The notes below the pieces were generated by a model, which saw only the letters and a list, made by a program, of their open reading frames with translations, had not been told where the DNA came from and searched no databases. The position numbers were made by a program, and so were the translations under genes. From Terriglobia bacterium (GTDB taxonomy: Bacteria > Acidobacteriota > Terriglobia > Bryobacterales > Bryobacteraceae): DNA of 64,000 nucleotides. Of this stretch, positions 55,220 through 63,258 are shown one piece after another (the stretch's first letter is position 1; each line of letters starts with the position of its first letter). Location: NCBI GenBank assembly GCA_021324615.1, contig JAJPIT010000062.1, positions 25,895 to 89,894 of the forward strand, given 5' to 3'.

Positions 55220-56827
55220 ATGACCCTCTGGATCGCGGGACTGATCGCCACTTCCCTGTTCAGCGCGGCGGCGCAATTTATCCCGGGCAAACCGGTGATC
55301 ATTCACGCCGCCGTGATCAGCAAGTCTGAAGATCAGGGCGAGAGAAAAAGCCCCAGCCTGGGGACGGCGCCTCCCGGAAGAATACCCCCGGGTCGAGGCG
55401 GCCGCGCCGGCCGAACCGATGGACCGCCGCCGATTCCGCCCCCGCCCGCCGCTCCCGAAATCAGCGCGGCGGCCGCCGCGATCGAGCAAACCGCACAGGG
55501 AAAGCGTCCGCCGCTCAAGCTGCTCGCGAGTTTCGACGGGCTGGGTGAAGGCGTCAGCGGGCGCGGCGGCATCGATCTCAGCATCGCGGCCGGTCCGCAT
55601 CATATCTTCGAAATTCTCAACGGCAACATGGCGGTATTTTCCAAATCCGGCAAACTTCTCTTTGGACCGGCGCCGAACAATACCGTCTTCGCCGGATTCG
55701 GCGTGCGCTGCGGCGTGAGCAACAACAGCGATTCGGTGGTTCGCTACGATCAGCTCGCCGGCCGCTGGCTGATTGTCGTCCCGGTTTTCACACCGCCCTA
55801 CGCCATGTGCTACGCCGTGAGCGCAACGCCCGATCCCTTGGGCCCGTACTACCGCTACGAGTTTCAGCGGCCGCTTTTCCCCGATTATCCGCGTCCCGCG
55901 GTTTGGCCAGACGGCTATTACAATCCGACCAGCACCAGCGACAACCTTCTTCCCGAAGTGATCACGCAAAAACACGAATGCATCGCCGAGCGCAACAAAA
56001 TGCTCCAGGGGCTGCCGGCGGCCGAGCAGTGCATCGTGATCGACGGCGGCGTGTTCCTGTTGAACTCCGATGTCGATGGACGCCGCCCGCCGCCGCCCGG
56101 CGCGCCGAATATCATGATGTCCACCGGCGGAACGCAGCTTTTGAAAATCTTCGACGATGACGGAATCTATTACTACCAGGTGCGTGTGAATTGGTCCGAT
56201 CCGTCCAAGACCACGGTTTCCGCGCCGAAAAAGATCGCGGTCGCGCCGTATCATTACCTGTGCGATGGCCAGTTGAGCAGTTGCGTTTCGCAGCCCGACA
56301 CCGCGCGCCGCCTGGATTCGCAGGGCGACAAGCTGATGCAGCGGCTGGTGTATCGCAACTTCGGCGATCACGAATCGCTGCTGGCCGAGCATTCGATCGC
56401 CACCGCCGCGGGCGGCGGCGGAATCCGCTGGTACGAATTCCGCCTCAACCGCGAGCACGAACCGTTCTTATTTCAGCAAGGGACCTATGCGCCGGATGGA
56501 TTCTATCGCTGGCTTGCGAGCATGGCGATGGACCGCCAGGGCAACATCGCCATGGGCTACTCCTTCGGAGGAGCTCCAAATTATCCCGGCCAGCGCGTCG
56601 CGGCGCGGCGGGCAAAGGATCCGAAAGGGCAGTTGACATTTCATGAAACCGTGCTGGCGGAGGGACAGGCTCCGCAGACCGGCAGCCTGCGCTGGGAGGA
56701 TTACACCAATATCGCGGTGGATCCCTCCGACGACTGCACGTTCTGGTTCGTGGGCAATTACTTGAAAAAAGGCGCCGCGTCTTCCACCACCCGGATCGCC
56801 TCCTTCGCCATTCCCGGCTGTAAGTAA
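55220..56827 (+). CDS. Secreted hypothetical protein with Pro-rich linker
   Basis: I do not recognise the family. The 535-residue protein has a signal peptide (MTLWIAGLIATSLFSAAAQ), then a disordered Pro/Gly/Arg-rich linker (residues about 40-80, PPGRIPPGRGGRAGRTD). A large globular part rich in beta motifs follows (FDGLGEGVSGRGGIDLSIAA, NNSDSVVRYDQLAGRWL, YYYQVRVNWSDPSKT, GGGGIRWYEFRLNREHEP, WEDYTNIAVDPSDDCTFWFV). The spaced D-x-D and W motifs suggest a propeller-like or sialidase-like fold. AGGAG lies at good spacing before the ATG. It diverges from the Cas6-like gene and is followed by the cytochrome-HhH gene. Confidence 0.7.
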   Translation: MTLWIAGLIATSLFSAAAQFIPGKPVIIHAAVISKSEDQGERKSPSLGTAPPGRIPPGRGGRAGRTDGPPPIPPPPAAPEISAAAAAIEQTAQGKRPPLKLLASFDGLGEGVSGRGGIDLSIAAGPHHIFEILNGNMAVFSKSGKLLFGPAPNNTVFAGFGVRCGVSNNSDSVVRYDQLAGRWLIVVPVFTPPYAMCYAVSATPDPLGPYYRYEFQRPLFPDYPRPAVWPDGYYNPTSTSDNLLPEVITQKHECIAERNKMLQGLPAAEQCIVIDGGVFLLNSDVDGRRPPPPGAPNIMMSTGGTQLLKIFDDDGIYYYQVRVNWSDPSKTTVSAPKKIAVAPYHYLCDGQLSSCVSQPDTARRLDSQGDKLMQRLVYRNFGDHESLLAEHSIATAAGGGGIRWYEFRLNREHEPFLFQQGTYAPDGFYRWLASMAMDRQGNIAMGYSFGGAPNYPGQRVAARRAKDPKGQLTFHETVLAEGQAPQTGSLRWEDYTNIAVDPSDDCTFWFVGNYLKKGAASSTTRIASFAIPGCK

Positions 56828-56903
56828 GGCGGTTCCGGCGGCCTGGCTCCGGCCCCGCCGCGCGCGCCCGGCCGCGGAAGTACGATACGCTGTGAGGAAG
56901 CGT

Positions 56904-57371
56904 ATGAGGTTTCGGATCCCTGGCGCCTTCCTCCCGGCTGCCGGCCTGCTTTATCTTGTTCTTCCGCCGATCGCGCGGCCGCAATCCGACGAGGAAACTC
57001 CAAAGCAGGTGTTTCAAAGGGTGTGCATCGACTGCCACGGCATGGAGATGATCGAGGGTAAGCACTACCGCCGCGAGCTATGGCAGCAGACGGTGCAGCA
57101 GATGGTCCGCCGCGGAGCGCGAGCCTCCGGCGGCGACGTGCAAACGATCGTCGACTATCTCGCCGCGAACTATGCTCCGACAAAAATCCACGTGAACAGC
57201 GAGAGCGCGGCGGAGCTGCAGCTCGATCTGCCAATCACCTTGGACACCGCCTCCGCGATCGTGCGCTACCGCCAGGAACACGGCGGGTTCAAGAGCATCG
57301 ACGATCTGGAAAAAGTGCCGAATCTCAATCCGGCGATCGTGAGGGAGAATCAAGACCGATTCGTGTTTTAA
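56904..57371 (+). CDS. Cytochrome c-like domain fused to a helix-hairpin-helix domain
   Basis: The 155-residue protein starts at the ATG preceded by GAGGAAG (GTG at 56892 is possible). A signal segment (GAFLPAAGLLYLVLPP) leads to a single haem motif CIDCH at residues 41-45 within a short cytochrome-like helix bundle (VDYLAANYAP). From about 97 a helix-hairpin-helix domain like ComEA follows: VNSESAAELQLDLPITLDTA, YRQEHGGFKSIDDLEKVPN. HhH domains bind DNA; in ComEA they capture DNA in the periplasm. The fusion suggests either a DNA-binding haem protein or recruitment to a complex. Its stop overlaps the convergent bioA stop by 4 bp. Confidence 0.75.
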   Translation: MRFRIPGAFLPAAGLLYLVLPPIARPQSDEETPKQVFQRVCIDCHGMEMIEGKHYRRELWQQTVQQMVRRGARASGGDVQTIVDYLAANYAPTKIHVNSESAAELQLDLPITLDTASAIVRYRQEHGGFKSIDDLEKVPNLNPAIVRENQDRFVF

Positions 57372-58684
57372 TCGGCCCTGATTCCGGCCAGCACTTCTTC
57401 CATCTGGCCGATCGCCCAGTGAGCTTCGGAATCGGTGATCACATACGGCGGCATGAAGTACACAATGTTGCCCAGCGGGCGCAGCAACAGGCCGCGCCGG
57501 AGAAACTCCGCCGCGAGCCGCGTGCCGATCGGCTCCAGGTATCCGCCCTCGCCGGCGCGCAGCTCCAGCGCGGCGACTCCGCCGAGGATCCGCGTGTCGG
57601 CAACGGCCGGCAGCGAGCGCAGCGCGGCGAAACGCGAACGGAGCAGCGCTTCCAGGCGCGCGATGCGGTCCAGGCAGCGGTTTTCTTCGAGCAGATCCAG
57701 GCTGGCCAGCGCCACCGCGCAAGCCAGCGGATTCGCGGTGAACGAATGTCCGTGAAAGAAAGTTTTGCGGCGGTCCTGGCTTAGGAAGGATTCGTAGATC
57801 TCCTCGGTCGCCGCGGTAACGCCCAAGGGGAGATAGCCGCCGGTAAGCGCCTTGGAAAGGCAGGCGATGTCCGGCCGCACCGGACCGTGCTCGCAGGCGA
57901 ACATCTTTCCGGTGCGTCCGAATCCGGTGAGCACCTCGTCGGCGATCATGAGCGCGCCGTAGCGGTCGCACAGCCGCCGCACTCCGGTGAGAAATTCGGC
58001 CGGCCAAACGATCATCCCGCCAGCCGCCTGCAACATCGGCTCGACCAGCACGGCCGCGATCGAATCGCCGCGGGCGGCGAGAATCGACTCCAAACGGCGC
58101 AGGCAATCGATGGAGCAGGCCGCCCGTTCGCGTCCCGCCGGACAGCGGAAACAGTAAGGCGCGTGAGCGCGCTCGACCGGAAACAGAAGCGGCCGGAAGG
58201 GATCGGTGAAGAGCGACGCCGCGCTGGCCGACATCGCGCCCACGGTGTCGCCGTGATAGGCGTGATCGAGCGCGATGAATTCGCGCCGCTGCGGCTGTCC
58301 GAGATTCTGCCAGTATTGGAAGCTCATCTTGAGCGCGACTTCGACGGCGGTAGATCCGTTATCCGAATAAAAAATCCGGGTGAGACCGCGCGGCAGCAGC
58401 GCAGCCAGGCGATCAGCCAGCTCGGCGGCCGGGCGATGTGTAAACCCGGCGAACATGACGTGCTCCAGCTCGCGCGCCTGCCGCGCCAGCGCCTCATTCA
58501 GCCGGGGATGGCTGTGGCCGTGAATGTTCACCCACCAGGATGAGATTCCATCCAGAAGGCGGCGGCCGTCTTCGGTGTAAAGATAAACTCCCTCGGCGCG
58601 GACGATGGGCAAAGGCGGCGGCGCGGTCTGCATTTGCGTGTAGGGATGCCAGACGCGCGCGCGATCAAGTTCTTGAATGGTCAT
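57368..58684 (-). CDS. bioA: Adenosylmethionine-8-amino-7-oxononanoate aminotransferase
   Basis: The 438-residue PLP enzyme converts 8-amino-7-oxononanoate to 7,8-diaminononanoate in biotin synthesis. Signatures are HPYTQM near residue 14, SSWWVNIHGHSHPRLNEAL near 53, YSDNGSTAVEVALKM near 106 (PLP phosphate), ADEVLTGFGRTG near 235 and the catalytic lysine in CLSKALTGGYLPLGV near 264. The length fits. The start overlaps the bioD stop as ATGA. It is the last gene of bioB-bioF-bioD-bioA and stops within the convergent cytochrome-HhH gene. Confidence 0.95.
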   Translation of the reverse strand: MTIQELDRARVWHPYTQMQTAPPPLPIVRAEGVYLYTEDGRRLLDGISSWWVNIHGHSHPRLNEALARQARELEHVMFAGFTHRPAAELADRLAALLPRGLTRIFYSDNGSTAVEVALKMSFQYWQNLGQPQRREFIALDHAYHGDTVGAMSASAASLFTDPFRPLLFPVERAHAPYCFRCPAGRERAACSIDCLRRLESILAARGDSIAAVLVEPMLQAAGGMIVWPAEFLTGVRRLCDRYGALMIADEVLTGFGRTGKMFACEHGPVRPDIACLSKALTGGYLPLGVTAATEEIYESFLSQDRRKTFFHGHSFTANPLACAVALASLDLLEENRCLDRIARLEALLRSRFAALRSLPAVADTRILGGVAALELRAGEGGYLEPIGTRLAAEFLRRGLLLRPLGNIVYFMPPYVITDSEAHWAIGQMEEVLAGIRAD

Positions 58685-59349
58685 TGCAGAAAGCCTTGGA
58701 GCATCGAATTCGGATCGAGATCGCGTTGCGCCCAATCGTTCAGCGCATCGCTCGACAAGACGGGGAAGCGGGGCATTTCGCCGAGGACCGTCACCCGCGC
58801 ACGGTCCTCAATCGCGCGGCGGTTTTCGGCATTGGGCTCGCCGATCATGACCACTCCGGCGACGGGAATCGACCGGGCGCGCAGCGCCTCCACCGTAAGC
58901 AGCGTGTGGTTGATGGTGCCCAGGCTGGACCGTGCGGCGACGACGGCGGCCAGGCCCAGATCCGCGATCAGATCGATCATCAGCTCTTGTTCATTCAGCG
59001 GGACCAGCACTCCACCAGCGCCCTCGACAATCCATCCGCTGCCGGGAACGGCCATTTCCCGCACCTTTGCAATCTCCACGCGAACATTGGCCAGCCGCGC
59101 CGAAAGATGCGGCGACAAGGGGCGCGGCAGCCGGATCCCGCGGCCGTGAATCTCGGCGTCCGAGCAGGCGGCAAGTTGCCGCACCACCGCCGTGTCGTCA
59201 TCCTCGGGAGAACCGGTCTGGACCGGCTTCCAATAGCGCACCGGCATCACCGGACGGTAGCGGCACATCAGCGCGGCGGAGAGAACCGTTTTCCCGATAT
59301 TGGTATCCGTTCCGGTGACGAAGATGCCGCGCAGCCCCGCGCGTTTCAT
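58681..59349 (-). CDS. bioD: Dethiobiotin synthetase
   Basis: The 222-residue enzyme carboxylates diaminononanoate and closes the ureido ring using ATP. The P-loop FVTGTDTNIGKTVLS at residue 9 is diagnostic, with YWKPVQTG near 37 and VEGAGGVLVPL near 111, then VVAARSSLGTINHTLLTVE. The ATG overlaps the bioF stop by ATGA and its own stop overlaps bioA, giving strict coupling. The length is typical (220-240). Upstream in-frame sequence overlaps bioF in another frame and is not coding. Confidence 0.95.
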   Translation of the reverse strand: MKRAGLRGIFVTGTDTNIGKTVLSAALMCRYRPVMPVRYWKPVQTGSPEDDDTAVVRQLAACSDAEIHGRGIRLPRPLSPHLSARLANVRVEIAKVREMAVPGSGWIVEGAGGVLVPLNEQELMIDLIADLGLAAVVAARSSLGTINHTLLTVEALRARSIPVAGVVMIGEPNAENRRAIEDRARVTVLGEMPRFPVLSSDALNDWAQRDLDPNSMLQGFLQ

Positions 59350-60548
59350 GCCGCCACGCCCCGCATGGCCGCGCATAGAGCATCGGCAAAGCTGCGAAGA
59401 GTGGCTTCGCTGAGGTCCGCATGGACGGAGACCCGCAGCCGGGCCGTGCCTTCCGGCACCGTGGGAGGACGGATCGCGCGCACGTCGAATCCCGCGTTCT
59501 GAAGGGCGGCGGCCACGCTCATCGTTTGGGCATTTCCGCCGATCAGAATCGGGATAATTTGCGATCCTTCCGGCGCCACGTCGAATCCGCGCCCGGCCAG
59601 CAGCGCCCGCAGATAACGCGCGAGCCATAAGACACGTTCCCGCCGCTCACCGCTTTCTTCGACCAGATCGAGCGCCGCCTCCAGCGCCGCGGCGATTGAT
59701 GGCGGCGGAGCCGTGGAGAAGACAAACGGCCGCCCGCGCTGCGCGAGGTAGTCGATGGCCCACGCCGGTCCGCAGACAAATGCGCCGGCGCATCCGAAAG
59801 CTTTGCCCATCGGATTGATGGAAAGCAGCACGGCGGAGCCAATATTTTCCGCCTCGATACAGCCGGAGCCGCGCTCGCCGAAGATTCCGGCGGCATGCGC
59901 TTCATCTAAAATCAGCGCCGCGCCCGCGCTTGCCGCCAGCGCCGCGTAGTCTCTTAAAGGCGCGATGTCTCCATCCATGCTGAACACCGACTCGGCGACG
60001 ATAAACCGCTTTCCCAGACAGGATTCGCGCTCAATATTCTCTTTGAGCGCCGCGCTGTCTGAATGCGGAAAGATGCTCTTGCGCGCGCGTCCAAGCCTCA
60101 TTCCATCGATCAGGCTCGCGTGATTCCGCTCGTCGGAAAACACGACGTCATCCTTTTCCAGGAAGGCCGCTAGTACGGCGAGGTTCGCCGCATAGCCGCT
60201 TGAGAAGTACAGCGCAGCCTCGGTTCCCTTGAAACGCGCGAAACGTTTTTCGATCGCGCGGAATGCGGACCGCTCGCCGCGCAGCAGGCGCGAACCGGTG
60301 GATCCGCACCCTTCGCGCAACACCGCCTCGGCCATGCGGCGCTTCACTTCGGGATGCCGCGAAAGCCCCAGATAGTCGTTCGAGCACAGGTCGATCCCGC
60401 GCGGCGATTGAAGCGTCCGCAACAGTCCCGCCGCGGCAAGCTCGGCCATTCGCGCCGCGATGCGCCGGCGCAGATCCAGGCAGGTTCCCGCCTCTGAAGC
60501 GCACTGGCCGCCGCGGGAGCCAGGAGCCCCGCCCGTGAACTCCGTCAT
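59346..60548 (-). CDS. bioF: 8-amino-7-oxononanoate synthase
   Basis: The 400-residue PLP enzyme condenses pimeloyl thioester with alanine. Key segments: CSNDYLGLSRHPEVK near residue 54, GSTGSRLLRGERS near 81, DERNHASLIDGMRLGR near 130, MDGDIAPLRDY near 180, LILDEAHAAGIFGERG near 205 and the PLP-lysine segment NPMGKAFGCAGAF near 238. I prefer the ATG at 60548, which forms an ATGA overlap with the bioB stop; a GTG three codons earlier is possible. It is the second gene of the biotin operon. Confidence 0.95.
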   Translation of the reverse strand: MTEFTGGAPGSRGGQCASEAGTCLDLRRRIAARMAELAAAGLLRTLQSPRGIDLCSNDYLGLSRHPEVKRRMAEAVLREGCGSTGSRLLRGERSAFRAIEKRFARFKGTEAALYFSSGYAANLAVLAAFLEKDDVVFSDERNHASLIDGMRLGRARKSIFPHSDSAALKENIERESCLGKRFIVAESVFSMDGDIAPLRDYAALAASAGAALILDEAHAAGIFGERGSGCIEAENIGSAVLLSINPMGKAFGCAGAFVCGPAWAIDYLAQRGRPFVFSTAPPPSIAAALEAALDLVEESGERRERVLWLARYLRALLAGRGFDVAPEGSQIIPILIGGNAQTMSVAAALQNAGFDVRAIRPPTVPEGTARLRVSVHADLSEATLRSFADALCAAMRGVAA

Positions 60549-61480
60549 GCCCGGCACGAGGCTCCGATCGCTGCCAGCAGAGGCTCATCCTCGGCAGCCG
60601 CCGGGTTCGGCGCGGTGAGGAGTTTGTTGCCGATGAAGATCGAGTTCGCGCCGGCGAAAAAGGCCATCAACTGCGCCTCCGGCGAAAGGCGGACGCGCCC
60701 GGCGGCCAGGCGCACGCGGCTTTTCGGCATCAGCAGCCGCGCGACCGCAACCGTGCGGATCAGATCCAGTGTTTCAATCGGCTTGGCGTTCTCCAGCGGC
60801 GTCCCGGGCATCGGCATCAGAAGATTGATGGGAACCGATTCCGGCTGCGGGTCGAGCGACGCCAGCTCCGCCAGCATCGCGCACCGGTCTTCCGGCGTCT
60901 CGCCCAACCCCAAAATTCCGCCGCTGCAAATCGTCAGGCCGGCCTGGCGCGCCGCGCGGATCGTCGACAACCGGTCCTCGTAGGTGCGTGTCGTGATGAT
61001 GGCCGGGTAAAATTCGCGGCTGGTGTCGAGGTTGTGGTTGTAGGCGTCCAGGCCGGCGTCCTTCAGCGCCGATGCCTGTTCCGGCGTGAGCATTCCTAAC
61101 GTCGCGCAGGCCTCCAACCCGAGCGCCTTCACTTCCCGGACCATCTGAAGCACCCGCGCGAACGGCTCCCCGTCCGGCGCCTGGCGCCACGCCGCGCCCA
61201 GGCAAAATCGCTGCGCCCCGCGATCCTTGGCCGCTTGCGCCGCCTCGCGGACGCGCGGAACGGAGAGCAGCGGCTCGCGCTCGACGCCCGTTCGATAATG
61301 CGCGGACTGGCCGCAGTAGGCGCAATCCTCCGGGCAGGCCCCGGTCTTGATCGAGAGCAACGCACAGCGCTGCACGTCATCCACGCGGTGAAATTTCCGG
61401 TGAATCGAGTGCGCTTCAAACAGCAGATCGAAAATCGGCAGGTGGTACAGCTCCCGCGCGCGGGCGGCGTATTCCGGCAT
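60545..61480 (-). CDS. bioB: Biotin synthase
   Basis: The 311-residue radical SAM enzyme inserts sulfur into dethiobiotin. The [4Fe-4S] motif TGACPEDCAYCGQS lies near residue 46 (C-x3-C-x2-C), and the [2Fe-2S] ligands Cys plus Arg fit CLGAA, CATLGML, CSGGILGLGE and RLAAGRVRLSPE. The start is ambiguous: ATG at 61480 or GTG at 61486, neither with a clear ribosome site; a TTGACC box lies about 35 nt upstream. First gene of bioB-F-D-A; no bioC, bioH or birA is in the window. It diverges from a MarR-type regulator. Confidence 0.94.
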   Translation of the reverse strand: MPEYAARARELYHLPIFDLLFEAHSIHRKFHRVDDVQRCALLSIKTGACPEDCAYCGQSAHYRTGVEREPLLSVPRVREAAQAAKDRGAQRFCLGAAWRQAPDGEPFARVLQMVREVKALGLEACATLGMLTPEQASALKDAGLDAYNHNLDTSREFYPAIITTRTYEDRLSTIRAARQAGLTICSGGILGLGETPEDRCAMLAELASLDPQPESVPINLLMPMPGTPLENAKPIETLDLIRTVAVARLLMPKSRVRLAAGRVRLSPEAQLMAFFAGANSIFIGNKLLTAPNPAAAEDEPLLAAIGASCRA

Positions 61481-61538
61481 CGGCACCAGAATGCGCTTGT
61501 TATCCGGGACAGGTCAAGGATGTTTTAGTTTCCAATAA

Positions 61539-61561
61539 AATAATTTCTATAATCAATTATT
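61539..61561. promoter_or_regulatory. Dyad containing the MarR -10 box, putative operator
   Basis: AATAATT (61539-61545), nine bases, then AATTATT (61555-61561) form a perfect 7-bp inverted repeat. The central spacer holds a consensus TATAAT (61548-61553), the apparent -10 of the regulator gene whose ATG is at 61563. A regulator bound here would block its own promoter and might also affect the divergent biotin operon. It resembles typical MarR operators in size. Confidence 0.55.
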
Positions 61562-61562
61562 G

Positions 61563-62048
61563 ATGCGGATTCAAACCTTCCTGGAGCACAGCCCGGCCTT
61601 CGCCGTACGCCGCGCCGCGCAGCGCCTCGAAGCGGATTTGGCGCGCATTCTTCATGCTTCCGGCGTCAGCTTTCTGGAAGCCCTCGTGCTGGTTTCCATC
61701 TTTTTTGAGGAGCCGCGGCCGATCAAGCCCTCCGATCTGGCCATGACTCTGCGGACCACGCGCGGAAACGTGAGCCACTGCATCTCCGCGCTGGAAAGCC
61801 GGGGGCTGCTGCGGAGGCGCATCGATCCCGCCGACGCCCGCGCGCTGAATCTCTTTCTGCGCCCGGCGGGCCGCAGTGCAGCGATGCGCGTCATTCGAAC
61901 CCTGGATCGGCTGCAGCGCGACTTCGAAAAACAACTCGGCCTGGATCAGCTACGGGCGGGACTGGCCTCCATCGCCCGCTTCGAAGAGATCTGCGCGGCC
62001 CGCGCCGCGGCGGTGCGGCTTGAACCACCTGTTCACCGGCCCGGCTGA
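61563..62048 (+). CDS. MarR family transcriptional regulator
   Basis: The 161-residue protein has a winged-helix MarR core: PSDLAMTLRTTRGNVSHCIS near residue 58 (recognition helix) and LESRGLLRRRIDPADARALN (wing) near 78. Helical N- and C-terminal arms form the dimer. It starts at ATG 61563, 9 nt after TATAAT, with no ribosome site, so the mRNA is probably leaderless. It is divergent from bioB with 82 bp between starts, suggesting it may regulate biotin genes and itself. No ligand can be inferred. A TTG one codon earlier is possible. Confidence 0.87.
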   Translation: MRIQTFLEHSPAFAVRRAAQRLEADLARILHASGVSFLEALVLVSIFFEEPRPIKPSDLAMTLRTTRGNVSHCISALESRGLLRRRIDPADARALNLFLRPAGRSAAMRVIRTLDRLQRDFEKQLGLDQLRAGLASIARFEEICAARAAAVRLEPPVHRPG

Positions 62049-62137
62049 GCGCAGACGTCCGGCAAGCAGGCCGGCCCTTTTGGCGAGCTGGCAAGTGCGT
62101 TGACCTCCGGCGCGCACCCGCGCGGAAAATCATTCCC

Positions 62138-63151
62138 TTATCGTTCCGCGATGCAGCGCCATCCAAAGAGGATTCCGGCCATCATCCGCAATCCCACGCG
62201 CACCGCGCGCCAGTTACTGCTGTTGCCGCCCTTGCTTACGCCCACCCGGTCGTGAAAGGTCACCGGGCATTCCACCAGGCGCAGGCCGCTGGCCAGCGCG
62301 CGATCGAGAAAATGCGCGTTAAACTCCAGATTCACCCGCGGATCCAGCGCGGGCAGAAGCGCGCGCAGCGCCGAGTTCCGGCACAGTTTATATGTCGTCC
62401 CCACGTCGGTGAAGGTTCCCTTGCCGATGTACTTCACCTCCAGCAGCTTGCCCACGAAAAAATTGCCGTAATACATAAATGTCGTCAGTTGCGTGTCGCG
62501 CGAGCGCAACTGCTCGACAATTCGCGTCCCGTTGACGATATCGGCGTGCGGCAGATAGGCGAGAAATTTATCGATATCGTAGGCGCGGAAGGTCCTATCG
62601 CCTTCGCACAGCAGCGTCAGTTCGGTGTCTTCAAACGCCGACGCCTCCTGGAGCGCGCGATAGACGCAATGACCATAACCCTGCCGTGCCTCAAACACCA
62701 CCGTGGCGCCCGCGCTGGCGGCGTTTTTCTTGGTTCCGTCGATGCTGTTGTTGTCCACCACGATCACGCGCCGCACCCGCGGATGGCCGCGGAAATCGGC
62801 AACGGCCTGTCCGATGCTCAGCTCATCGTTATAGGCGGTGAGCACGACGGTCAGATCCCAGACGTCCGGATAGTTGAGGCCAACCCGGCGCTCGGACCTC
62901 TTGTAGCGGAGCAGGACGAACAGATCCACACTCCCCAGAACCACGCCGAGCCACAGGCAAAATCCGCTCGCGGAGACGATCTTCAGGCCGAGCGCGAATC
63001 CGGCGGCGTGGGGCAGGACATGGGAAGCCAGCAGAAAGGCGGTGCCGATCAGGCATGCCGCGAATCCGCAAAGAAAAAAAAGGACGCCATACAGCAGAAG
63101 CGGCGCGGTTTTCCAGGAGCGGGCTTGCATGAACAGCGGCCGCGAAACCAT
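62138..63151 (-). CDS. Membrane-anchored glycosyltransferase family 2
   Basis: The 337-residue protein starts MVSRPLFMQARSW and has two N-terminal helices (LLLYGVLFFLCGFAACLIG; LGLKIVSASGFCLWLGVVLG). A GT-A domain follows: LTVVLTAYNDELSIGQAV near residue 108, VVDNNSIDGTKKNA near 138, ARQGYGHCVYRALQEA near 160 and LLCEGDRTFRAYDIDKFLA near 182 (single Asp in place of D-x-D). Later motifs DVGTTYKL and NLEFNAHFLDRAL suit polyprenyl-phosphate sugar transferases. An unrelated N-terminal extension of the frame was rejected. It is 107 bp downstream of the Kdo hydroxylase gene and may share its operon. Confidence 0.83.
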   Translation of the reverse strand: MVSRPLFMQARSWKTAPLLLYGVLFFLCGFAACLIGTAFLLASHVLPHAAGFALGLKIVSASGFCLWLGVVLGSVDLFVLLRYKRSERRVGLNYPDVWDLTVVLTAYNDELSIGQAVADFRGHPRVRRVIVVDNNSIDGTKKNAASAGATVVFEARQGYGHCVYRALQEASAFEDTELTLLCEGDRTFRAYDIDKFLAYLPHADIVNGTRIVEQLRSRDTQLTTFMYYGNFFVGKLLEVKYIGKGTFTDVGTTYKLCRNSALRALLPALDPRVNLEFNAHFLDRALASGLRLVECPVTFHDRVGVSKGGNSSNWRAVRVGLRMMAGILFGWRCIAER

Positions 63152-63258
63152 CCGGCGCCACCGCCGGGTCCGCGAGGAATCGATCAATGGTACACTGCCG
63201 GCGCCATCGCCGCAACCTGCGCCCGGCGCCGGCCGCGGCGCACCGGCGCGATCCAGGA

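Noticed and set aside
55055..56458. Long 5-prime extension of the Cas6-like frame
   Set aside because: It lies opposite a convincing secreted protein gene with a signal peptide and ribosome site, and its translation is low-complexity; only the part from about 55054 resembles Cas6.
61487..61562. Riboswitch upstream of bioB
   Set aside because: The 82-bp gap is too short for a known class and is largely the divergent MarR promoter; no terminator-like hairpin was found.
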